DNA from: Mogibacterium pumilum
Lineage (GTDB): Bacteria > Bacillota > Clostridia > Peptostreptococcales > Anaerovoracaceae
Length of the DNA: 38,149 bases
Direction of reading: 5' to 3'
Assembly (NCBI RefSeq): GCF_002243385.1
Contig: NZ_CP016199.1
Location: 1,641,585 to 1,679,733, forward strand
Part shown: piece after piece, positions 1 through 7,586 of the stretch
How positions within the stretch are numbered: the stretch's first letter is position 1
Layout of the letters: each line of letters begins with the position of its first letter
Notes under the pieces: model-generated
Database searches by the model: none
What the model was told of the DNA's origin: nothing
The model's input: only the letters and a program-made list of their open reading frames with translations
Translations under genes and position numbers: made by a program

Positions 1-1
1 C

Positions 2-397
2 TCTAAGGCTTTCCATGGACAGTGTAGCAGGATTAGCTTCAAGAGTGATTTCAGCTTCATCAGTTATGTTGAAATTCTCCTTTAGCGCACCGATTATCCT
101 TGCAATCTGCTCGCTGGTGAGAAGCGACGGATTTCCACCGCCAAAGAAAATGGTATCGTAGCAGGCACGAGAACCGTTCTCTGAAGCAGCAGAGCCATCT
201 AATGTTAATGATTGCTCAGTACTGCTTTCTAGTTTATTAAGCTGTTCTGACCTGATGCGTATCTCCTGGCAGAGCGCATCTACATATCGCTCTCGTAGAG
301 CTTCGTCTGAAGCCCCGGATAAGAACGCACAGTAGTTGCACTTTCTGACACAGAAAGGAATATGAACGTATATACCAGGATTCTTATTTGTCGTCAT
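2..397 (-). CDS. hemW: HemW-like radical SAM protein, N-terminal part (cut by window edge)
   Basis: Only the first 132 codons are inside the window. The protein begins [20 protein letters not shown] and carries the CxxxCxxC radical SAM cluster signature (C-VRK-C-NY-C), followed by the [14 protein letters not shown] segment typical of the HemN/HemW family and then [12 protein letters not shown]. HemW proteins are heme chaperones that were long misnamed oxygen-independent coproporphyrinogen oxidases. The short, HemW-type N-terminus and the position directly after lepA are the usual Firmicutes arrangement. The start codon overlaps the 3' end of lepA by 14 bases, so translation is probably coupled. 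Assignment to HemW over HemN rests on context, because the C-terminal HemW domain is outside the window. Confidence 0.88.
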   Translation of the reverse strand, partial: MTTNKNPGIYVHIPFCVRKCNYCAFLSGASDEALRERYVDALCQEIRIRSEQLNKLESSTEQSLTLDGSAASENGSRACYDTIFFGGGNPSLLTSEQIARIIGALKENFNITDEAEITLEANPATLSMESLR

Positions 398-2192
398 CGA
401 ACTTCAGAACCTCTGTAAATGCCTCCTGAGGCACCTCTACTCTTCCGAACTGTCTCATACGCTTCTTCCCCTCCTTCTGCTTCTCGAGCAGCTTCTTCTT
501 ACGAGAGATGTCTCCGCCGTAGCACTTCGCAATTACGTCCTTACGGTAAGCCCTTACAGTCTCACGCGCAATTACCTTCTGTCCGATTGCAGCCTGAATT
601 GGCACCTCAAACTGATGCATAGGAATTAGCTTTTTGAGCTTCGCACAGATTGCACGACCCTTTGCATATGCAGCCTCTTCAGGAACAATAGTGCTGAAGG
701 CGTCAATGAGCTCCTTGTTGAGCAGTATATCTAGCTTGACGAGCTTCGCAGCTCTGTATTCCTTAAATTCGTAGTCGAGCGAAGCGTATCCTTTAGTCTT
801 GGATTTGAGAGCATCAAAGAAATCATAGATCACCTCGTTGAGAGGAATCTCGTAGTGTAGCTGAACTCTCGTCTCAGTAAGATACTCCATGTGCACCATA
901 TTTCCACGTCTGCTCTGGCACAGTGTCATGATAGTTCCGACATAGTCCTTAGGTGTCATGATTTCAGCCGAAACGATTGGCTCCTCAATGTGCTGAATAT
1001 CCGTCGGATCAGGCAGGTTCGAAGGATTCTGAACCATGATTTCTGAACCGTCCTTCATAACTACCTTATAAATAACGCTTGGCAGCGTTGTAATTACGTT
1101 AAGGTCGAACTCTCTCTCGAGCCTTTCGATTATTACGTCCATATGGAGTAGTCCGAGGAATCCGCAGCGATATCCGAATCCGAGCGCAGCGGAATTTTCA
1201 GGCTCAAAATTGAACGCCGCATCGTTTACCTGCAGCTTCTCGAGTGCGTCCTTTACATTCTCGTATTTCTCACCCTCTGCTGGATATACTCCGCAGTAAA
1301 CCATAGACTGCGCCTTCTTGTATCCCTTGAGCGGGTGATCTGTCGGTGCTTTAGTCAGCGTAATCGTATCTCCGACTCTGGCATCGGCAACCTGTTTGAT
1401 GCTGGCACATATGTAGCCTACCTCTCCTGCCTTAAGCTCCCTGGCTGGAACCATGCTAGGGATACAGTAACCTACCTCAATTACTTCGTAGTCCTTGCCG
1501 GTGTTCATCATGCGGATGAAATCGCCCTTCTTGACTCTACCGTCAAAGATTCTCGTATAAATAACGACACCCTTATAGCTATCGTAGTACGAGTCGAATA
1601 TTAGACCCTTAAGTCTCTCGTCAGGATCGCCCTCCGGCGGTGGAATAACTTCAACGAGTTTCTCGAGCATCTCATCTATGCCGAGACCTGTTTTTGCAGA
1701 AATCTGCGGAGCCTCTTCAGCGTCGATTCCAATAATCTCCTCGATTTCAGCCTTTGCCTCTTCAGGTCTAGCGCTGTCCAAATCCATCTTGTTAAGAACT
1801 GGGAGGATCTCGAGATCTTCGTCTAGAGCCAGATACACGTTACCGAGCGTCTGTGCCTCTACTCCCTGAGTCGCATCTACAACCAGAACGGCACCATCGC
1901 AAGCAGCCAAAGAACGTGACACTTCGTAGTTGAAGTCCACGTGTCCCGGTGTATCGATAAGATTTAGCACGTATTCCTCACCATCCTTCGCCTTATATGC
2001 GAGCCTAGTAGTCTGGAGCTTGATGGTAATGCCTCGTTCTCTCTCGATATCCATATTGTCGAGAAACTGTTCCTTCATATCCCTCGATGCGACGAGTCCA
2101 GTCTTCTCAATTAGTCTGTCAGCAAGAGTCGACTTACCGTGGTCGATGTGAGCAATGATACTGAAATTTCTAATTTTCTTTAAGTAATCCAT
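384..2192 (-). CDS. lepA: Elongation factor 4 (LepA), back-translocating GTPase
   Basis: This 602-residue protein has the normal LepA length. GTPase motifs are all visible: AHIDHGKS (P-loop, about residues 14-21), RERGIT (switch I), DTPGH (switch II), NKMD and SAKTG. Domains II and III follow, then the LepA-specific C-terminal domain ending [15 protein letters not shown]4 binds ribosomes and reverses or remodels stalled translocation states, mainly under ionic or cold stress. It sits between a DUF1836 gene (33 bases upstream) and hemW (overlapping downstream), so the three are probably one minus-strand operon. The ATG start is correct because the family's conserved N-terminus ([15 protein letters not shown]) begins within seven residues. 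Confidence 0.98.
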   Translation of the reverse strand: MDYLKKIRNFSIIAHIDHGKSTLADRLIEKTGLVASRDMKEQFLDNMDIERERGITIKLQTTRLAYKAKDGEEYVLNLIDTPGHVDFNYEVSRSLAACDGAVLVVDATQGVEAQTLGNVYLALDEDLEILPVLNKMDLDSARPEEAKAEIEEIIGIDAEEAPQISAKTGLGIDEMLEKLVEVIPPPEGDPDERLKGLIFDSYYDSYKGVVIYTRIFDGRVKKGDFIRMMNTGKDYEVIEVGYCIPSMVPARELKAGEVGYICASIKQVADARVGDTITLTKAPTDHPLKGYKKAQSMVYCGVYPAEGEKYENVKDALEKLQVNDAAFNFEPENSAALGFGYRCGFLGLLHMDVIIERLEREFDLNVITTLPSVIYKVVMKDGSEIMVQNPSNLPDPTDIQHIEEPIVSAEIMTPKDYVGTIMTLCQSRRGNMVHMEYLTETRVQLHYEIPLNEVIYDFFDALKSKTKGYASLDYEFKEYRAAKLVKLDILLNKELIDAFSTIVPEEAAYAKGRAICAKLKKLIPMHQFEVPIQAAIGQKVIARETVRAYRKDVIAKCYGGDISRKKKLLEKQKEGKKRMRQFGRVEVPQEAFTEVLKFDDDK

Positions 2193-2225
2193 ATTCGTCC
2201 TTATCTTAATTTATATTAATTCTTA

Positions 2226-2744
2226 TTAATCCTCATCCGTATCTGCAATAGAAGCTATGAGCTCCTTGCAAGCGAGCATATTCACATACCCTGCCACAGC
2301 AAGCTCTAGAGCCAGCTTCATAGCAGTTTCTTTATCTTTGCAGCCTTTAATTTTATCCGCCACTCGTAAATATTCGTCATCTATAGTCCTGCAGTACTCA
2401 TCATAGAAATGCTCTACATCCATGTGCTCCATTTCCGCTCCGAGCAAGAGACCAGCTTCCTTGACGCTCATGACTTGCTTGAACAAGCAAATAGCCGTCA
2501 GATATCCTATATGCTCACGGTCGTATTTCTTGCCATGTGCTCTAGGTAGAAGTGAACTCTTCATATAGTTGTTAATCATGGCAGGTGTGAGAGTTTCATC
2601 ACCTTCACACTCAAGTCCAATGTGCTGCCTCTTCATATATCCGATGACTTGATCCATATATAGGTCGATATCCGGAATCTTATCCCAGCTCTCAGGTCTG
2701 GAATTCTTAAGTCTTGAGACGAGCTCGTTAATTCGTTCTGACAT
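2226..2744 (-). CDS. DUF1836 family protein
   Basis: The protein has 172 residues and the hallmark block of DUF1836: PDIDLYMDQVIGYM, then LTPAMINNYMKSSLLPR, then a KKYDREHIGYL segment. The family is common in Firmicutes; the arrangement recalls a MerR-like helix-turn-helix but no function is established. A GAGAGG ribosome binding site precedes the ATG by seven bases. A TATAAT-like box (its complement at 2775-2780) lies about 30 bases upstream without a clear -35. The gene is followed closely by lepA and is likely co-transcribed with it. The family assignment is by sequence pattern; the cellular role is unknown. Confidence 0.85.
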   Translation of the reverse strand: MSERINELVSRLKNSRPESWDKIPDIDLYMDQVIGYMKRQHIGLECEGDETLTPAMINNYMKSSLLPRAHGKKYDREHIGYLTAICLFKQVMSVKEAGLLLGAEMEHMDVEHFYDEYCRTIDDEYLRVADKIKGCKDKETAMKLALELAVAGYVNMLACKELIASIADTDED

Positions 2745-2835
2745 GTAAATACCTCTCTAAAATTTATACATTCTATTATACTTAATCACGTTCACAAATA
2801 ATAGCTTTCATTCAGAAAATCTCCACATTAGCGTA

Positions 2836-2864
2836 TTGCAATTTCTATAATTATTTAATATAAT
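2836..2864 (+). promoter_or_regulatory. Sigma-A promoter for the SGNH hydrolase gene
   Basis: TTGCAA at 2836-2841 and TATAAT at 2859-2864 are separated by exactly 17 bases, close to consensus. The predicted start site near 2871 leaves a leader of about 100 bases before the ATG at 2973. Read directly from the sequence; activity not tested. Confidence 0.7.
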
Positions 2865-2972
2865 GTTGGAAACTATATATAGCCATATCGTTAATCATAT
2901 ATTGTTGTTTTTATTCCCCCAAACTATATGGTTGATAACCAATTATTCAGATGTTATATGGAGGTGAACGTA

Positions 2973-3656
2973 ATGACAGAAATATGCGTACTGGGAGATT
3001 CAATTGCAAAAGGGATTGTGTTTGATGATTTTAAGCAGAAGTATTCAATTTTAAATGAAAATTTCGTCTCGCTGTTACAAAGCGAGTTCGATACAAAAAT
3101 TAAGAACTTCGCTTCATTCGGAGCGACTATAAAAAAGGGACTCAAGATTCTCGAGCAGCGTTACTCGATTATTCAATCATATAAGTATACTTTAATTGAA
3201 TTTGGAGGAAACGATTGCAACCTCGACTGGAATAAAATATCAGTAACCCCTAACTCTCAACATCCGGCTCAGACACCGTTGTCTGAATTTAAAGAGTATT
3301 ATGAAAATATAATAGAAAAAACTATGTTTGCCGGAAGCCGTCCTATATTGCTCACTTTACCTCCTTTGAATGGAAAGCGTTTCTTTGAGTGGGTATCGCG
3401 AGATCTTAATAAGGATAATATCCTAAAATATATAGGTGGTGACACCGTGTCGATTGAAGATTGGCAAAACTCTTATAATGAAATGATTCTTGAACTCGCC
3501 GAAGAATATGGCATTCAGATCTTCGATATCAGAAAGCCTTTTCTTGAGCTAGGAGATTATAAAGATTATATATGTGCAGATGGTATGCATCCCAACGCTG
3601 CGGGGCACAAGCTTATTGCAAAATACCTTCGCGAGGAATTGGCTGCCCTCGAGTAA
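2973..3656 (+). CDS. SGNH/GDSL-family hydrolase
   Basis: I take the start at 2973 because GGAGGTG lies six bases upstream and the family core begins at once with EICVLGDSIAKG. The in-frame ATG at 2928 has no ribosome binding site and adds residues unlike the family. The 227-residue product has the block I GDS motif (nucleophile Ser about residue 10), the block III GGND motif and the block V DGMHPNAAGH motif carrying the catalytic Asp and His. These are esterase/lipase-type or acyl-hydrolase enzymes with broad substrates. There is no signal peptide, so it is probably cytoplasmic. The substrate cannot be inferred. It stands alone with its own promoter. Confidence 0.88.
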   Translation: MTEICVLGDSIAKGIVFDDFKQKYSILNENFVSLLQSEFDTKIKNFASFGATIKKGLKILEQRYSIIQSYKYTLIEFGGNDCNLDWNKISVTPNSQHPAQTPLSEFKEYYENIIEKTMFAGSRPILLTLPPLNGKRFFEWVSRDLNKDNILKYIGGDTVSIEDWQNSYNEMILELAEEYGIQIFDIRKPFLELGDYKDYICADGMHPNAAGHKLIAKYLREELAALE

Positions 3657-3692
3657 TGATTCGTGTACTCATTAATAAACCTCACTGACATC

Positions 3693-3721
3693 TTGATATA
3701 TCAAACTCATTAAGATATAAT
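3693..3721 (+). promoter_or_regulatory. Sigma-A promoter for rpsT
   Basis: TTGATA (3693-3698) and TATAAT (3716-3721) are 17 bases apart, near-consensus as expected for a highly expressed ribosomal protein gene. The leader to the rpsT ATG at 3768 is about 40 bases. Confidence 0.78.
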
Positions 3722-3767
3722 AACTGGGCGAATTATAACTATTTAAAAGAAAAGTGGGGTAAATTAA

Positions 3768-4040
3768 ATGGCAAACATTAAATCCGCAAAGAAGAGAATC
3801 AGAACTATCGAAAAAAAGACTGCTCGTAACATCAGAGTTAAGAATCACGTTAGCGAAGCTGAGAAGGCTTTCCTAGCTGCTGTTAAGGCTGGTGACGTTG
3901 CAGAGGCAGAGAAGGCATTTAAGCACGCTGAAAAGAAGTTTATGCAGGCTGCTGCTAAAGGTACTATCCACAAGAATACCGTTTCGAGAACAGTTTCGAG
4001 ACTCGCAAAGAGACTTAACAATCTCAAGGAGAGTAAGTAA
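3768..4040 (+). CDS. rpsT: 30S ribosomal protein S20
   Basis: The product has 90 residues, is lysine and alanine rich and begins MANIKSAKKRIRT, the standard S20 N-terminus. It ends TVSRLAKRLNNLKE, also typical. S20 is a primary 16S rRNA binding protein of the small subunit. The gene has its own promoter at 3693-3721 and its own terminator at 4097-4130, so it is monocistronic. Its proximity to lepA/hemW on the opposite strand resembles the gene order known in Bacillus. Confidence 0.97.
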   Translation: MANIKSAKKRIRTIEKKTARNIRVKNHVSEAEKAFLAAVKAGDVAEAEKAFKHAEKKFMQAAAKGTIHKNTVSRTVSRLAKRLNNLKESK

Positions 4041-4096
4041 ATCTCACCCGTCCCCACAGCACATATATGTGCAGCGTATAAGTTAAAAATACGCCG

Positions 4097-4130
4097 GAAC
4101 GAAGGAGTGTCTCCCTTCGTTCTTTTTTTT
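4097..4130 (+). terminator. Rho-independent terminator after rpsT
   Basis: A 9-bp GC-containing stem (GAACGAAGG paired with CCTTCGTTC, 8-base loop) is followed at once by eight or more T residues. A second T run on the opposite side, after a gap, may give weak termination of the convergent YitT transcript. Confidence 0.9.
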
Positions 4131-4204
4131 GCAAACTTTAGAATCAAGCAGAAAAGCATAGAAAAAACCGCCATACAGCGAGTTTCTATCTCTTCTATCA
4201 ATAT

Positions 4205-5074
4205 CTATTTTGAAGCACGTTGCTTAACAATTCGCTTTGGCCTGTACATCACATCGTGAATATTGGTCACTGTTGCAAACGCATCCGGATCCACTTCACG
4301 CAGATGTTTCATCAGCTTTGCGTACTCGTTTCTATTTACGATTACGTTGATTTCATCGAACTTATCTCCTGTAAATCCACCAGATGCCTCATATCTGGTA
4401 ACTCCACTGTGCAACTCATTGATTATGTATTCGCATATCTCGTCGTTCTTCTTGGAAAGTATGCAGACCTTCAGTTTAGTGGTCATACCGAAGACATAAT
4501 GGTCGATGATGATACCTGTTACATATGTACCTAGGATACTGAGGACTCCCGTCTTAGGATCATAAATGAATATTGCAGGCGCCGATATAAACAGACCAAT
4601 TACAGATGTTGCAACTCCAAAATCAATATGTAGATATTTGTTAGCCATCTTGTAGAGCACATCTAGTCCTCCAGACGAGGCATTTCTCACGACCATGAGG
4701 GCAATTCCAAGGTCGCAGAGGAATAGATAACATATCATATCCAGAAACTGATCATTCATCACACCATGATAGTTTGGAGTGAAATGACCGATAATCATCA
4801 TTACCACAGGTAATCCGACAGACGGATATATTGACTTAATTGTAAACTCACGTCCCACGAAGAACCACGAGATAACGAGAAGTATCAAGTTCAAGATAAG
4901 TATGAGCATCGCTTTTGACATAGGAACAAATTTACCAATTAGGATAGCGACACCTGAAACGCTTGCAATAGCAAGGTTACTAGGAACCATAAAGAAATAT
5001 GTAGCTGCACCACAAATTATCATACCAATCGTGATTAAAATAAAATCTATAATACCGTTTTTACTTATCTTCAT
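4205..5074 (-). CDS. YitT family membrane protein
   Basis: The family is recognised from the multi-pass N-terminal half (about five hydrophobic segments, with VPSNLAIASVSGVAILIGKF and VVRNASSGGLDVLYKMANKY) followed by a soluble C-terminal DUF2179 domain (KLKVCILSKKNDEICEYI ... VTRYEASGGFTG). These proteins are common in Firmicutes and have no settled function. A TTG start at 5098 is possible, but I prefer the ATG at 5074 because an AGAAAG sits six bases upstream and MKISKNGIIDFILI is a more typical N-terminus; this gives 289 residues. It follows the LysR gene by 33 bases and is probably in the same transcript. Confidence 0.88.
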   Translation of the reverse strand: MKISKNGIIDFILITIGMIICGAATYFFMVPSNLAIASVSGVAILIGKFVPMSKAMLILILNLILLVISWFFVGREFTIKSIYPSVGLPVVMMIIGHFTPNYHGVMNDQFLDMICYLFLCDLGIALMVVRNASSGGLDVLYKMANKYLHIDFGVATSVIGLFISAPAIFIYDPKTGVLSILGTYVTGIIIDHYVFGMTTKLKVCILSKKNDEICEYIINELHSGVTRYEASGGFTGDKFDEINVIVNRNEYAKLMKHLREVDPDAFATVTNIHDVMYRPKRIVKQRASK

Positions 5075-5107
5075 CTCTAACTTTCTCACTATAATCAAAA
5101 CTTATAT

Positions 5108-6025
5108 TTATTCTTCGCCTTCTGCAGCATAGATTCGCTTGATTCGGTTTTTCACGAATTCCATGAACAGCTCAAGGTGTGGCTCAATCCACTTCTCTCT
5201 CCTATACACAATCTGAGAGTACATCCTACATTTGAAATCCTTTTCAACATCAAGGATAACGACTCTTCCCTGCTCAAGTACTCCTACTATCGATGACTTG
5301 GGGATAAATGAAACTGAGTTACTATTCGCAACAATCTCGCTTATTGCAATAATCGAGCTGACTTCCATAATTGGATTATACTCTATACCATTGTCTTTAC
5401 AGTAGTCATCGAGAAATCTTGGGTAGCTTACTTCTTGATCAGACGTGATAAATCCACTCTTTACAACCTCTCTAATCGGAATTTCCTTGCGTCCTGCAAG
5501 TGGGTTGTCTGGCGAAGCGATAAAAATCATATCTTCCGGATGATCAACGACTGTATTGCAGTCCTTATAAACCATCTTTCTGTCGATGAACAATGCAAAG
5601 TCAATTTCGTTTTGCTTGAGCTTTTCATACAGGTTGTCGAAGTAATCCGAAGTCTTGAGCATGAGCTTAATGTTCGGATAAGTCTCGCTAAATTCGCGCA
5701 GTAGTGTCGGAAAATACGCATTCGCCATCGAAGATGTCGTACCTATCCTGATTGTGCCGCGAATCTCATCATCTTGCTGCATGAACTTTCGTGCCTGTTC
5801 ATTGGCTTTAAGAATCTGCTGAGCATAAGGAAGAAACCTCTCCCCACTCGAGGTGAGCTGAATTCCTTTTCCCATTCTATCGAATAATTTTGTGCCAAGT
5901 TCATCCTCAAGTTGCTTGATCTGAACTGTTACAGCGGCCTGAGAGTATCCCAGAGCACTTGCAGTTCGCGAGAAGCTGCCGAGCTCTGCCGCTTTAATGA
6001 AAGTGATTATAGTCTTAACTTCCAT
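5108..6025 (-). CDS. LysR family transcriptional regulator
   Basis: The 305-residue product starts MEVKTIITFIKAAELGSFSR, the usual LysR winged helix-turn-helix (residues about 1-60, including YSQAAVTVQIKQLEDELG and LFDRMGKGIQLTSSGE). A type 2 periplasmic-binding-like effector domain follows from about residue 90 (GTIRIGTTSSMANAYFPTLL). I start at the ATG at 6025 because AGAGGAAA precedes it and the helix begins there; the frame is open to 6079 but the extra residues are not LysR-like. It lies between an aminotransferase gene and a YitT gene on the same strand, which are its likeliest targets. The effector is unknown. Confidence 0.92.
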   Translation of the reverse strand: MEVKTIITFIKAAELGSFSRTASALGYSQAAVTVQIKQLEDELGTKLFDRMGKGIQLTSSGERFLPYAQQILKANEQARKFMQQDDEIRGTIRIGTTSSMANAYFPTLLREFSETYPNIKLMLKTSDYFDNLYEKLKQNEIDFALFIDRKMVYKDCNTVVDHPEDMIFIASPDNPLAGRKEIPIREVVKSGFITSDQEVSYPRFLDDYCKDNGIEYNPIMEVSSIIAISEIVANSNSVSFIPKSSIVGVLEQGRVVILDVEKDFKCRMYSQIVYRREKWIEPHLELFMEFVKNRIKRIYAAEGEE

Positions 6026-6121
6026 GAGATTATTTCCTCTACAAAAAGGTGTAGGCGAGACAAAAGTCCCACCCATCACCGATAAATCTAAATATTTGCT
6101 TTTAAATGAATCTCGCTCAAA

Positions 6122-7312
6122 TTACTTATACGACTCAATCATAGCCTTGAATGCAGGTAGCGATCTCTTAATCATGTCGTTGCTTACACAGTATGAAAGT
6201 CTGAAGTATCCAGGGCAAGCAAATCCGTCTCCAGGAACTACGAGAAGGTTGTGCTCTAGCTTAGCCTTCTCGGAATATGCTACAGCATCTCCGTTTGGAG
6301 CTTTTACAAATAGGTAGAAAGCGCCGTCCGGCTTAGCGCACTCATATCCATACTCTGTTAGGGAGTTATAGAGAAGGTTTCTATTCTCTTCATAAGCTGC
6401 AAGGTCTGGCATCTCACCGACACACTCTCCGATAACCTTCTGAATCAGTGTTGGAGGGCAAACAGAACCGATTTCACGAGCTGCACCGGAAACTGTGTCA
6501 TATACAGCCTTAGCGTCTGCGCACTTTTCAGGAACATATACGTATCCGATTCTCTCTCCAGGCAGAGATAGAGATTTTGACCATGAGTAGCATACGATTG
6601 TGTTGTCATATACGTTAGGGATGAATGTAACCTTAACTCCATCATATACAAGCTCTCTGTATGGCTCGTCAGCAACGATGTAGATTGGGTGTCCATACTC
6701 CTTGCTCTTTCTATCAAGAAGCTCAGCAATCTTCTTAAGAGTCTCCTCTGTGTAAACAACACCTGATGGGTTGTTAGGCGAGTTTATTACTACCGCAACG
6801 GAGTGCTCGTTGATTGTCTTCTCGAGTGCTTCCATATCAATCTGGAAATGAACAGTGTCAGCTGGAACTACTGCTAGCTTAGCACCTGCACAAGTAAAGA
6901 ATACATTGTATTCAGGGAAGAATGGTGCGATTGCGATAAACTCGTCTTCTGGGGAAGTTGTCAGTGCGTGAGCAACAGATACTAGAGCTGGAGCGCATCC
7001 GCAAGTCATGAATAGCTCACTAGCCTTTGCGTTGCAGTTAAATCTAGCATTGAGATTGTCAGCGATTGCCTGACGTACGTTCTCAAATCCAGGAGCCATC
7101 GAGTAACCGTGAAGCTGGATAGAATCTGTGTTATCGATGAGGTTCTTGATTGTTTCATTAACCTTAGCAGGAGCCGGAATGCTCGGATTACCTAGTGAGT
7201 AATCAAATACGTTCTCCTTACCTACTACCTTAGCCTGCTGCAGACCATATGCAAAAAGTTCTCTGATTACAGATGGGGCTGTTCCCAGTCCGTGATATTT
7301 TTCGTTAATCAT
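6122..7312 (-). CDS. PLP-dependent class I/II aminotransferase
   Basis: This 396-residue fold-type I enzyme has the conserved SPNNPSG segment (Asn about 181), ADEPYRE (Asp about 215, which contacts the pyridine nitrogen) and SWSKSLSLPGERIGY with the Schiff-base Lys near residue 246. It resembles bacterial aspartate/aromatic-type aminotransferases. The substrate cannot be assigned from sequence alone. The gene directly upstream of the LysR gene on the same strand may form an operon with it and YitT. In a Stickland fermenter it could feed amino-acid oxidation, or take part in aromatic amino-acid synthesis given the aro genes that diverge from it; both are inference. Confidence 0.92.
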   Translation of the reverse strand: MINEKYHGLGTAPSVIRELFAYGLQQAKVVGKENVFDYSLGNPSIPAPAKVNETIKNLIDNTDSIQLHGYSMAPGFENVRQAIADNLNARFNCNAKASELFMTCGCAPALVSVAHALTTSPEDEFIAIAPFFPEYNVFFTCAGAKLAVVPADTVHFQIDMEALEKTINEHSVAVVINSPNNPSGVVYTEETLKKIAELLDRKSKEYGHPIYIVADEPYRELVYDGVKVTFIPNVYDNTIVCYSWSKSLSLPGERIGYVYVPEKCADAKAVYDTVSGAAREIGSVCPPTLIQKVIGECVGEMPDLAAYEENRNLLYNSLTEYGYECAKPDGAFYLFVKAPNGDAVAYSEKAKLEHNLLVVPGDGFACPGYFRLSYCVSNDMIKRSLPAFKAMIESYK

Positions 7313-7371
7313 AAATTAACTCCTTTCCAATTCAAATAGCCATATGCGATTAACATCTCATTTGTAATTGT

Positions 7372-7380
7372 ATTATATCA
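7372..7380 (-). promoter_or_regulatory. Possible extended -10 promoter for the aminotransferase gene
   Basis: On the minus strand the sequence reads TGATATAAT, an extended -10 (TG-n-TATAAT), about 60 bases before the start codon. No convincing -35 hexamer is seen 16-18 bases further upstream, so confidence is limited. Confidence 0.4.
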
Positions 7381-7586
7381 CATGCAATTCTACATGATAG
7401 CATCAGTGGGTATAATTAAAAATAAATGCATGTTTTAATTATTCTAATATTTGCTCCTTGAGCCTGTAACTGTTACAATTACTGCAAGGCACTAAGTGAT
7501 TGATTCCGGGGCAATATTTGTGCAATCGGGTTCACCATAAAATAATATATTATATTGTAATATTATTCTATTTTTCGAGGTAAGCG